From Gemmataceae bacterium (GTDB taxonomy: Bacteria; Planctomycetota; Planctomycetia; Gemmatales; Gemmataceae), in contig JAOAAA010000027.1 in NCBI GenBank assembly GCA_026419115.1, forward strand, positions 1-35,514: a DNA stretch of 35,514 nt. Direction: 5' to 3'. This document shows, piece by piece, positions 1-6,587 of the stretch. Position numbers and translations under genes: made by a program. Each line of letters starts with the position of its first letter. Within the stretch, counting starts at the first letter, position 1. The notes under the pieces are model-generated. The model worked only from the letters and a program-made list of their open reading frames with translations, ran no database searches and was not told where the DNA came from.

Positions 1-567
1 GACCTGGCGACCCTCGCCAGCAGCTACGCCCCACCGCAAGAATTCGATTTGGCTGAGCCGCCCGGCCCGACCGACCTCGTATGGCGAGAGGGGATGCCGG
101 ACTGGATTCCTTTTGGCCAGGCAAAGGAGCTATTCGACGGCGAGCGGGCTTCGACCCCGCCGCCTTTGCCCAGCCAGGCCCGCAGCACGGCAAGGGCCAA
201 GACCAGCCGTGAAGAGCAGGATCTGGCCCCACACCGCCAGGCTGACGATTCGGTGCACTGGCAGAGTCTCGGCCTGTGGCGTTTCGGGGTGGTCTACGCC
301 GCCGTCATGCTGACCTTTCTGATGCTTGGGGTGTGCGGCGGGCTGCTCGGCAAGCTCGCAGCAGAGAACGAGGGCAAGCCGGTGCCCTGGGACGGGCTGG
401 CCGCCTTCGCGTTCGTCTTCGCCGTGGCTGCCGGCCTCGCGATCTGCGTCCTGCCCCTCGCCGCCGGCCACGTGTGGAAGCAGGACAGCGAATACCTGGG
501 CCGGTGGGGCGGTCGGGAGTATCGCGTCTACGTCCCCAAGAGCTTCCTTGGTTGGGTCGGCTATTAA
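1..567 (+). CDS. GYF_2 (DUF4339) domain membrane protein, 5'-partial and apparently frameshifted
   Basis: The frame is open from the first base, so the start lies outside the window. The first visible residues (DLATLASS, then TDLVWREGMPDW about 20 residues on) are the second half of a GYF_2 domain and match the intact neighbour at 768, so the TTG at 49 is not the real start. A Pro/Arg-rich linker follows, then two hydrophobic segments at about 285-365 and 400-470. The frame stops at 567, but the +2 frame continues directly with a third hydrophobic segment and a CxxC...CxxC zinc ribbon ending at 727. That arrangement (GYF_2, membrane helices, C-terminal zinc ribbon) makes sense as one protein, so a one-base indel near 545-567 is likely. 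No enzymatic role can be assigned; GYF_2 domains are thought to bind peptides. The domain call is fairly sure; its function is unknown. Confidence 0.7.
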   Translation, partial: DLATLASSYAPPQEFDLAEPPGPTDLVWREGMPDWIPFGQAKELFDGERASTPPPLPSQARSTARAKTSREEQDLAPHRQADDSVHWQSLGLWRFGVVYAAVMLTFLMLGVCGGLLGKLAAENEGKPVPWDGLAAFAFVFAVAAGLAICVLPLAAGHVWKQDSEYLGRWGGREYRVYVPKSFLGWVGY

Positions 568-727
568 CTTCGCGACGGGGCTGACCGGGGCCTGCTGTCT
601 GATCGTCGGCCTGGCCCTGCTCGTCGTCTTCCTCATGCCCTTCGCCACGCGACCGTGCCGGTACTGCCGGGCCGAAATCCCGGCAACCAGCCCCGTCTGC
701 CCGAACTGTCGGTCAGCGAACCCTTGA
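545..727 (+). pseudogene. Out-of-frame C-terminal part (membrane helix plus zinc ribbon) of the preceding GYF_2 gene
   Basis: In the frame one base ahead of the preceding gene, this segment encodes one hydrophobic helix (about 575-645) followed by CRYC, a 12-residue spacer and CPNC, a typical short zinc ribbon, ending with TGA at 725-727. No start codon with a ribosome binding site stands in front of it, and the upstream part of this frame is a composition-driven shadow. It is best read as the displaced 3' end of the gene beginning left of the window. A sequencing error or a genuine recent mutation would give the same picture. Programmed frameshifting is possible, but no classical slippery heptamer was seen. 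Confidence 0.5.
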
Positions 728-767
728 CCACGAATAGGGCCATCTAACTCCGAAAGGCGATCCGATC

Positions 768-1712
768 ATGGCGAACGAGTGGTACTACAGCAAGAACGGC
801 ACCAAGCACGGACCCGTGGCGGGGACTGAACTCAAGGCACTGGCCGAGGCCGGCAAGCTCCTGCCCACGGACCTCGTGTGGAAGGAGGGGATGTCGGAGT
901 GGAAGGCCGCCAGCAGTGTGAAGGGACTGTTACCCGCCGGGGCGGCGACTGCCCCGCCCCCGCCTCCTTCGCCCGTGGCACCCGCCGCCAAGGGGCTACT
1001 GGGGGCCGCTGCCGCGACGGCCAAGCGGGTCGCGGCCAAGGCGACGGACACCGCCAAGGACGTGCAGGCCAAGGCTCAGGACCACCTCGCGAAGGCCGTG
1101 GATGGGGCGAGCCAACCGGATGGAGACGCTCCCACTCCTCGCATCCCGGCTGGCACCATTCGGCTTTCGGGGCGAGGGATGATCGGGCTGCTGCTGGTCG
1201 GCGGTGCGATCGGTATCGGCATCGTCGCCGCCATCTTCGTCGGCCTCATCTGGCTTGGCTCGCTGTTGTTCGGAGGAAGCTCGTCCACCTACGCGAATCT
1301 TGACGCCATGGCCAAAGACTTCGAAGCGGTTTACCTGATTGAGCCTCGGCATTTGGTGACGAAACATCGAAACGGAATCGGCCCAGACAACACCAGCATG
1401 CTCATCTTTAAGGGAGGAAGAAACGGGATTAAGCAGATCGCGGTGGGGACAAAGGGCAACACGACGGTGAAGTTGTTTATTGTTGAAGATGATGGACGGC
1501 TTGTCGAACTGACAAAAGACACTTTGTTCGATACGGAAACTTCGGCATTTAAGGTGGATGCAGCGGTTGAATACAAGCTGAGGAATGGTGTCGTCTCTGG
1601 CCCCTGGCGCTCTAAGTGGAGCGTTTTCCCTCAACACGGAGGCACCACCACGACGGATGAATTCTCATTCAAGCTGAGCGATCAAAAACGCTATGGGGAC
1701 AGAACGCCATGA
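768..1712 (+). CDS. GYF_2 (DUF4339) domain protein with a single membrane helix
   Basis: The 314-residue product starts with a complete GYF_2 domain (residues 4-55: WYYSKNG, GPV, ELKALAEAGKL, DLVWKEGMSEW). A Pro-rich linker (62-72) and an Ala/Lys/Asp-rich amphipathic stretch with LEA-like periodicity (77-113) follow. One long hydrophobic helix lies at 138-168, and a C-terminal domain of about 140 residues would be on the other side of the membrane. The C-terminal part is not recognised. A GAAAGG sequence lies about ten bases before the ATG. It is a paralogue of the broken gene just upstream. Its stop overlaps the next gene's start (ATGA at 1709-1712), so the two are probably translated together. 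GYF_2 domains are common in planctomycetes and are thought to bind partner peptides; the role here is unknown. Confidence 0.75.
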   Translation: MANEWYYSKNGTKHGPVAGTELKALAEAGKLLPTDLVWKEGMSEWKAASSVKGLLPAGAATAPPPPPSPVAPAAKGLLGAAAATAKRVAAKATDTAKDVQAKAQDHLAKAVDGASQPDGDAPTPRIPAGTIRLSGRGMIGLLLVGGAIGIGIVAAIFVGLIWLGSLLFGGSSSTYANLDAMAKDFEAVYLIEPRHLVTKHRNGIGPDNTSMLIFKGGRNGIKQIAVGTKGNTTVKLFIVEDDGRLVELTKDTLFDTETSAFKVDAAVEYKLRNGVVSGPWRSKWSVFPQHGGTTTTDEFSFKLSDQKRYGDRTP

Positions 1713-3136
1713 ACACGGAATCCCATCCTGACGCGAGTCCGAATGACGACCTGCTGATCCAAGAATCTGCGGAGAAGTCTGTAGGCAACAAGCCTGCCAT
1801 CTGCTGGTGCGGATGCGGCGGAGTCACCAAGCACCGATTTATGCCGGGGCACGACGCCAGGTTCCACAGCTTGGCGAAGAAGGTTGCTCGCGGCCTCGCC
1901 ACGATGCCAGAACGCTTCGTCAACGAGAACGCCAGGGCCGATTTCCTCAAGCACCATGATGCCGAGAGGGCCAGGATCGCGGCGAAGGCGCCAGCCAAGG
2001 TCGGAACCTCCGCTACGCAGGCCGCTGGCGGGAATGTTGCCGCTCACGGCGGTGACGAACCGCCTCAGCAAGAGCCACCCGCCCGAACGGGGCTGCAACC
2101 AGCCCTTTTGCAGGACTTCCCTGCTGGAGAGACACTATGCATCGGCATCGACTTCGCCTGGTGGGGGGGAGGGCGTACCAGGCCCACCCAGACCGACACG
2201 CTTGCTTTCGCCCAGATCAACGGCGAGCAGGCCGGCCCCCTGCAACTAAAACGGGTCGATTTGAGTACGACGTACAATCCCTCCGCTGCCGACAACGAGC
2301 CGAATTGCGACGCGGACGCCAGCCTGGTACTGCAAGCGGTTCAGGAGGTTATGGCAAGCCACGCAGGAGATAGCCGCGTCGTGCTGGCCGTTGATGCTCC
2401 GCTGAAAGCACTGGACCGAGCGCACCTACCCGACCGCAGCCGAAAGGCCGACGAAGAGGCCAAAAAAGGGAAAAAGTCATCAGGAAATACACTGGAGTTC
2501 CGCAAGTGCGACCAAGCTGCCCTTAATTCGCTAGAGCTTGAACAAGGCAGAACTTGCTGGCGGCACGTCTGGAACGTCTTGCCCGGTGCCCCGCTCTGCC
2601 CTCGCGTCGTTGCTCTGGTGAAGGGACTTCACGGCCTCGGGTTCCAACTCTACAGCGACCCCGCGACTGACATCAGCGACCGGCTCTTGATCGAGTGTTT
2701 TCCTGGGGAAGCACTCTGGTTCCTCGGGGCGTTGGGTAAGTTCGCGCCGTTTTTGCCGGGTGAGACAAAGGAATACAAATCGGAAAGGCTGCGCGATCCT
2801 CGGTTGTGGAATCTCCCAGGTGAAACCGCGTACCGCCCGTGGCCAATCGTTCTCCAATGGGTCTACCAGGGCCTCTACGGCTTCGCTGACCGGGACGTTC
2901 TTGGGGTAACCGAGGAAGTGTTCGCAGGCTGGATGGCTGATTTGACGCGGCATCTGCTGACCGATGGCTTGGTGATGGACACGAGCCGCCGGAAAGCCCG
3001 CCGCGGCAAGCTGCTGGACGACCTGGTTGAGTCAGTGAACTGCTTCCTCACGGCGGTTTCGTTCGTGCGGAACCGTGCCCATGTCTGGGTCGGGGATGAT
3101 CCTGCGGACGGGCACATCGTCGGCCCTGGACGTTGA
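1709..3136 (+). CDS. PGHDAR-motif protein with a DUF429-like (RNase H-fold) C-terminal region
   Basis: The product has 475 residues. The N-terminus carries CWCGCGG (32-38) and RFMPGHDARF (43-52), a short Cys/His module seen in other bacterial proteins as CxCGCG...RFxPGHDA and possibly metal-binding. A low-complexity Ala/Pro linker runs to about 140. The rest resembles DUF429 proteins, a predicted RNase H-like family: GIDFAW (146-151, acidic D148), VDAP (228-231, D229), ECFP (329-332), LLDDLVES (435-442, D437/D438) and a terminal GDDPADGHIVGP. Four acidic positions in that order suit an RNase H-type metal site, but this was read by eye. The gene is coupled by a 4-base ATGA overlap to the GYF_2 membrane protein upstream. 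The PGHDAR module is secure; the DUF429 assignment is moderate and nuclease activity is an inference. Confidence 0.65.
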   Translation: MNTESHPDASPNDDLLIQESAEKSVGNKPAICWCGCGGVTKHRFMPGHDARFHSLAKKVARGLATMPERFVNENARADFLKHHDAERARIAAKAPAKVGTSATQAAGGNVAAHGGDEPPQQEPPARTGLQPALLQDFPAGETLCIGIDFAWWGGGRTRPTQTDTLAFAQINGEQAGPLQLKRVDLSTTYNPSAADNEPNCDADASLVLQAVQEVMASHAGDSRVVLAVDAPLKALDRAHLPDRSRKADEEAKKGKKSSGNTLEFRKCDQAALNSLELEQGRTCWRHVWNVLPGAPLCPRVVALVKGLHGLGFQLYSDPATDISDRLLIECFPGEALWFLGALGKFAPFLPGETKEYKSERLRDPRLWNLPGETAYRPWPIVLQWVYQGLYGFADRDVLGVTEEVFAGWMADLTRHLLTDGLVMDTSRRKARRGKLLDDLVESVNCFLTAVSFVRNRAHVWVGDDPADGHIVGPGR

Positions 3137-3307
3137 CGAAAGTAAACTGGCCGGTGCCCGCAAGGTCTGCCTAACCGGAAAAGTCAGGCCATTTTCACAC
3201 GAAACCGATTCTGCGGTCAGTCGCCAGGGTTAACGACACACCCCTTCTCTGCCACATACGGGCTTCTGTCGTCTCACAGTCTCACCAGCCAGCAGGGGAG
3301 GAAGAGC

Positions 3308-3940
3308 ATGAATTGGGAAGAGGGAGGCATCGTCCACGAGAATTGCGTCGTGTTCTTCAAGGTCAACGAGGAGTGGGGTGGACTGTCGAACATGAGCAAC
3401 GACTTCCCGCTCCACGTCAACGGGCTGCGGATCACTTCCAGCGAAGCCCTCTACCAGGCAGGCCGGTTCCCGCACCGGCCCGACTGGCAACGGGAGATTC
3501 TGGACGCCCCGCACGCCATGCAGGCCAAGATGAAGGCCAAGAAGGAGGGCCGGCGGAAGGAACACTCCCGACCTGATTGGGAGGAGGTCCAGGTTGACGT
3601 GATGCGGTGGTGCCTGCGGGTGAAGCTGGCCCAGCATTTCACGAAGTTCGGCGGCCTCCTGCGGTGGAGTGCCCCCAGGCCCATCGTGGAGCAGTCCCGC
3701 AAGGACCGCTTCTGGGGAGCGGTTCTCGAAGGCGACGGCGTGCTGCGTGGGGAGAACCGCCTTGGCTGGCTGCTGATGGAGCTGCGGGAGGAACTGCTGG
3801 CCTGTAAGCAGGCGGGAGAGGAGAGCCGGCTGCTGCGAGTTGAGCCGCCGCAGATTCCGGACTTCATGATGCTTGGGAAGCCGGTGGCTGTTATCGACAG
3901 CACGAGCCAGCAGAAGCCTGAGGATCGCGTTGACCGCTGA
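3308..3940 (+). CDS. NADAR / YbiA-like family protein (N-glycosidase fold)
   Basis: The 210-residue product shows the NADAR (DUF1768) signatures in order: F-x-x-x-x-E-WGGLSNM (17-29), SSEALYQAGRF (44-54), MQAKMKAK (71-78), VMRWCLRVKLAQHF (98-111), VEQSRKDRFWGA (127-138) and GENRLGWLLMELR (148-160). E128, D133 and W136 match conserved positions of the fold. Known relatives cleave N-glycosidic bonds: YbiA-type proteins act on riboflavin-pathway intermediates, and others remove ADP-ribose from modified guanine as antidotes to DarT-like toxins. The last 30 residues or so extend beyond the family core. GGGGAGGAAG lies just before the ATG. It stands alone, 171 bases from the preceding gene, with no recognisable toxin partner beside it. 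Family assignment is firm; the substrate is unknown. Confidence 0.85.
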   Translation: MNWEEGGIVHENCVVFFKVNEEWGGLSNMSNDFPLHVNGLRITSSEALYQAGRFPHRPDWQREILDAPHAMQAKMKAKKEGRRKEHSRPDWEEVQVDVMRWCLRVKLAQHFTKFGGLLRWSAPRPIVEQSRKDRFWGAVLEGDGVLRGENRLGWLLMELREELLACKQAGEESRLLRVEPPQIPDFMMLGKPVAVIDSTSQQKPEDRVDR

Positions 3941-4068
3941 CAGGCATGAGAAGCACTACCAAGGTTCGGAAAGCTCCTGCAGTCGCCATAGATCCAGGGT
4001 CTTTTCTTCCGCACACGGCGACCGCCGGTGCCTGGTCCACTAACACCATCAACAAGAAAGGGGTCGGT

Positions 4069-4464
4069 ATGACGCAACTCAGCCGTGCCAAGAACAGCAA
4101 TGTCCGCCTGCCGCTGCTCGGCACCAGTCTGCTGCTCGGCATTCTCCTGCTGGCCGTCGGCTGCGGCGGGTCCGGGGGCACCGGGAAGAATGCTGGCGGT
4201 GCGAAGGGAGGTCAGAAGGGGCAGATCAACATGACGTTCGAGGAGTTCAAGAAGAACCTGTACGGCGACAACTTCGACCCGAAGTCCTGGTCGCCCCGGC
4301 AGAAGTTCTACGAGCAGTTCGGCGAGCCGCTGCGGATCACGGACGTGGGCGACTCGACCTACCTGTACTACCAGTGCAAGGACGCGACGGCCCGCATCGA
4401 GTGCGGCAAGGGGGAGTTCAATTACCAGGACACGATCCGGCCCCTGTCTGTTGACCGCCAATAG
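4069..4464 (+). CDS. Small predicted lipoprotein
   Basis: The ATG at 4069 is preferred over an in-frame ATG at 3946. It follows a GAAAGGGG ribosome binding site and gives a clean lipoprotein signal: basic N-terminus, hydrophobic LLGTSLLLGILLLAV, then lipobox AVGC with the lipidated Cys at residue 32. The mature part begins with a Gly/Ser/Lys-rich linker of about 30 residues. It continues as a compact domain of about 75 residues (MTFEEFKKNLYG, SPRQKFYEQFGEP, STYLYYQCKDATARIECG). The FGEP...YLYYQCKDATARI pattern resembles small beta-sheet domains of secreted planctomycete proteins, but no family is recognised. Export and lipidation are well supported; the function is unknown. Confidence 0.7.
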   Translation: MTQLSRAKNSNVRLPLLGTSLLLGILLLAVGCGGSGGTGKNAGGAKGGQKGQINMTFEEFKKNLYGDNFDPKSWSPRQKFYEQFGEPLRITDVGDSTYLYYQCKDATARIECGKGEFNYQDTIRPLSVDRQ

Positions 4465-4502
4465 TCAGTCGCCGCAACGATCAGTAAAGGGCAGAATAAG
4501 CC

Positions 4503-5438
4503 ATGACTTCGCCGCAAGAAACGGCTTCCAGCCGTAAAGGAAAAGACAGCGATTCTGCCAAGCTCGACTCGGAAACCCTGGCCGGGGAGGTCGTGACCCT
4601 CCGGCGGGATCTCTGGCTGTTCCGCACGGTTTACCTGCCGGTGCTCTTGCGATCAGCGAGTCCGGAGCTACTGGAACGCTGGCAGCAGACAGCCCAGAAA
4701 CTGGCTGACGCCGTGCCACGGGACGGGAACACGCTGCTTGCTTCCCCGGATTGGAGAGCGGTGAAGGAGTTGCTCCCCATTGGCTATCCGGAGGACGCCT
4801 TACGCCTCATGTATCTGCCATCCCCCTGGGCAGTCCCGGCGGGCGAAGGCTTCTGCTGGCACATCTATCCGTACTCCGGTCAGGCAACCACGGAGCGAGA
4901 GGAACAGGTGCGGTTCGTGCTGCGGTGGGCAGAAGTCGGCGACGAGCGAGCATCTGCTCCGTGGCTGGAACTGATGCAGGTGCTGCCGACCGTGCAGGAA
5001 TTCTTCGCATCCCTACCCCCGATGTCGGACAAGAAAATGGGCGGGTACATCGCGGTCCTACCGATCCTGGCTGAACTGGACCCGATGTTCGTGGTGCAGG
5101 CCCTGGACCGGGGCCGCCTCCTGGCCATCGTCGAGGGCGATCTGACCCTGACGCCGAAGGAGCGGGAGCGGCAGCGGAGATTTCTGGATACCGGCTTCTT
5201 TGCCCGCTGCCTGTGCAATAGCCTCGCCTTGATCCTGGAAGCTTTGGCCAACAACCACTTCGCCAAGATCGGCAATTTGTTGGCGTTGCCCGACCTGAAT
5301 GCCGACTCTTATTGGAGCGGGCTGGTGCCGAAAATCCTTCTTGTCACTCTCTTCTGGAAGACTTCCGCTCTTCAGAGTCTGGCATGGCGACTCCCAACCG
5401 GGGATATCGGACAGGACACCGAAGAGTTACAGCGATGA
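4503..5438 (+). CDS. Hypothetical protein, 311 residues
   Basis: This is an intact reading frame with G/C-rich third positions like its neighbours. No family was recognised. The first 25 residues are polar and low in complexity, and the rest is predominantly helical with many Leu/Trp residues (for example LRRDLWLFRTVYLPVLLR and FVLRWAEVGDE). There is no signal peptide and no clear membrane segment. The start ATG follows a GGGCAGAATAAGCC leader with only a weak ribosome binding site. The stop overlaps the next gene's ATG (ATGA at 5435-5438), so the two products are probably made in linked amounts and may act together. Confidence 0.6.
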   Translation: MTSPQETASSRKGKDSDSAKLDSETLAGEVVTLRRDLWLFRTVYLPVLLRSASPELLERWQQTAQKLADAVPRDGNTLLASPDWRAVKELLPIGYPEDALRLMYLPSPWAVPAGEGFCWHIYPYSGQATTEREEQVRFVLRWAEVGDERASAPWLELMQVLPTVQEFFASLPPMSDKKMGGYIAVLPILAELDPMFVVQALDRGRLLAIVEGDLTLTPKERERQRRFLDTGFFARCLCNSLALILEALANNHFAKIGNLLALPDLNADSYWSGLVPKILLVTLFWKTSALQSLAWRLPTGDIGQDTEELQR

Positions 5439-6226
5439 TCGACTACCGCGATTGGCGGGCAGTACCGGAAGAATGGCTCGCACTCGACGAACTCACGACC
5501 GAGGAGTTCCAGGGCCGCGACATCAGCATCAACCTGGCCTGGGAGGATTTCGCCGCCGTCGATGAACAGGTCCGAGACCTGGCCGAGTCCGAACAGGTGA
5601 CGGGCTTCCGTGAGCTATGGCCGCTGCTCGTTCAGCAGAAGGAACTCGGCGACGAGGAGGACCGCACCCGCTGGGAGGTTCGTTGCCTCGCCGAGTTGAG
5701 CTGGTTCCTCCTCCGGGGCAGCGGCACCGGCTTCCGGGTTTGGGACGCGGACAAGCTGCGGGAGCATTTGCGGCGGCTCAAGGCCCTGGCCCTGCCAGTG
5801 CGGGAACACGAGGCGGAAGGAGTCGCCTTCGTCCGGGAGGCCCTGTACTGGACCGGGGAGAACCTCGCCCGCTGGGAGCGGCTGATCGAGGCGACAGGCA
5901 GCAAGTCCAGCATGGAGGCCCTGAATGTCGCCGTCACCGCCCTGGTACGTTCGCGGTGCTCTGGCTGGCCTGAGGTTGAGATCGACGGCAAGCTGTTTGG
6001 CTTTTTCTCGCTCACCAGCCCCGAAGGCGGCGGCGTGATGATCGACCTGGCCGACGATTTCAACGGCCGGACGATGTGCAAGATTTGCTGGGACTGCGGG
6101 CCGGACTGGTCAGGCATTGCGGGTGAGATGCTGGACTACTCCGACCCGGACTTCCTCGCCAAGTTCAGGGAGAATCTGCGGGCGGCGGGCCTCGACCCGC
6201 GACCGCCGGAGTGGCCGCTATCTTGA
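5435..6226 (+). CDS. Hypothetical protein, 263 residues, coupled to the upstream gene
   Basis: The start at 5435 is chosen because its ATG overlaps the preceding TGA (ATGA). The in-frame extension upstream to 5312 would run through the neighbour's 3' end and reads as shadow. The product (starting MIDYRDWRAVPEEWLALDEL) is acidic and Trp-rich, with no signal peptide or membrane segment. The C-terminal third contains MCKICWDCGPDW, three cysteines that could be a structural or metal site. No family is recognised. With the upstream gene it forms the last pair of the plus-strand run that begins at 768. Confidence 0.6.
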   Translation: MIDYRDWRAVPEEWLALDELTTEEFQGRDISINLAWEDFAAVDEQVRDLAESEQVTGFRELWPLLVQQKELGDEEDRTRWEVRCLAELSWFLLRGSGTGFRVWDADKLREHLRRLKALALPVREHEAEGVAFVREALYWTGENLARWERLIEATGSKSSMEALNVAVTALVRSRCSGWPEVEIDGKLFGFFSLTSPEGGGVMIDLADDFNGRTMCKICWDCGPDWSGIAGEMLDYSDPDFLAKFRENLRAAGLDPRPPEWPLS

Positions 6227-6587
6227 GGCAACCCCTGGCTGTAACGCGATCGTGCCTGGGGAGCAGGACGACCGATGGCGTGGTTCCCGCATCCCCGTGT
6301 CAGCGTCTGGTAAAGCATCCACCGTTTTGCCACGCCGGACGTGAGGGTTCGGATGCCGTGGGGCGTATTTCGCCGTCATACGGCGGCTACCCTGAGTATT
6401 GGCGAGTGTTTATGTGACGTGCTATGGATATGGGAAGGACCCGGCCTCCCGGTCGAACCACCGTTCCCCGCATGCGACCCTTGCCCTGCTCAGCACGTTC
6501 TGACCCAGTTCGACCGTCCTTGAAGTTATACCCGGCAAGCCATAACGCCCCAAGCGATTCCGTTACTTCCCTGGCCGAACCGAGAGC
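6227..6587. other. Intergenic stretch between convergent genes, no gene seen
   Basis: About 360 G+C-rich bases separate the plus-strand unknown gene from the end of the minus-strand primase gene. The frames here are short and lack ribosome binding sites or protein-like composition. The only structure seen is a small perfect hairpin at 6371-6385 (CGCCGT, loop CAT, ACGGCG) with no T-tract, so a terminator cannot be claimed. Confidence 0.4.

Noticed and set aside
130-648. Minus-strand frame of 172 residues opposite the GYF_2 gene
   Set aside because: It is a composition-driven shadow of the real plus-strand gene, which has a recognisable domain and membrane helices.
3946-4068. N-terminal extension of the lipoprotein from an earlier ATG
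   Set aside because: It would bury the signal peptide 41 residues inside the protein. The ATG at 4069 has a ribosome binding site and a proper lipoprotein signal.
6440-6480. A GGTTCGACC sequence on the minus strand resembling a tRNA T-loop
   Set aside because: The flanking bases do not form a five-base-pair stem and no anticodon or acceptor arm can be built around it.
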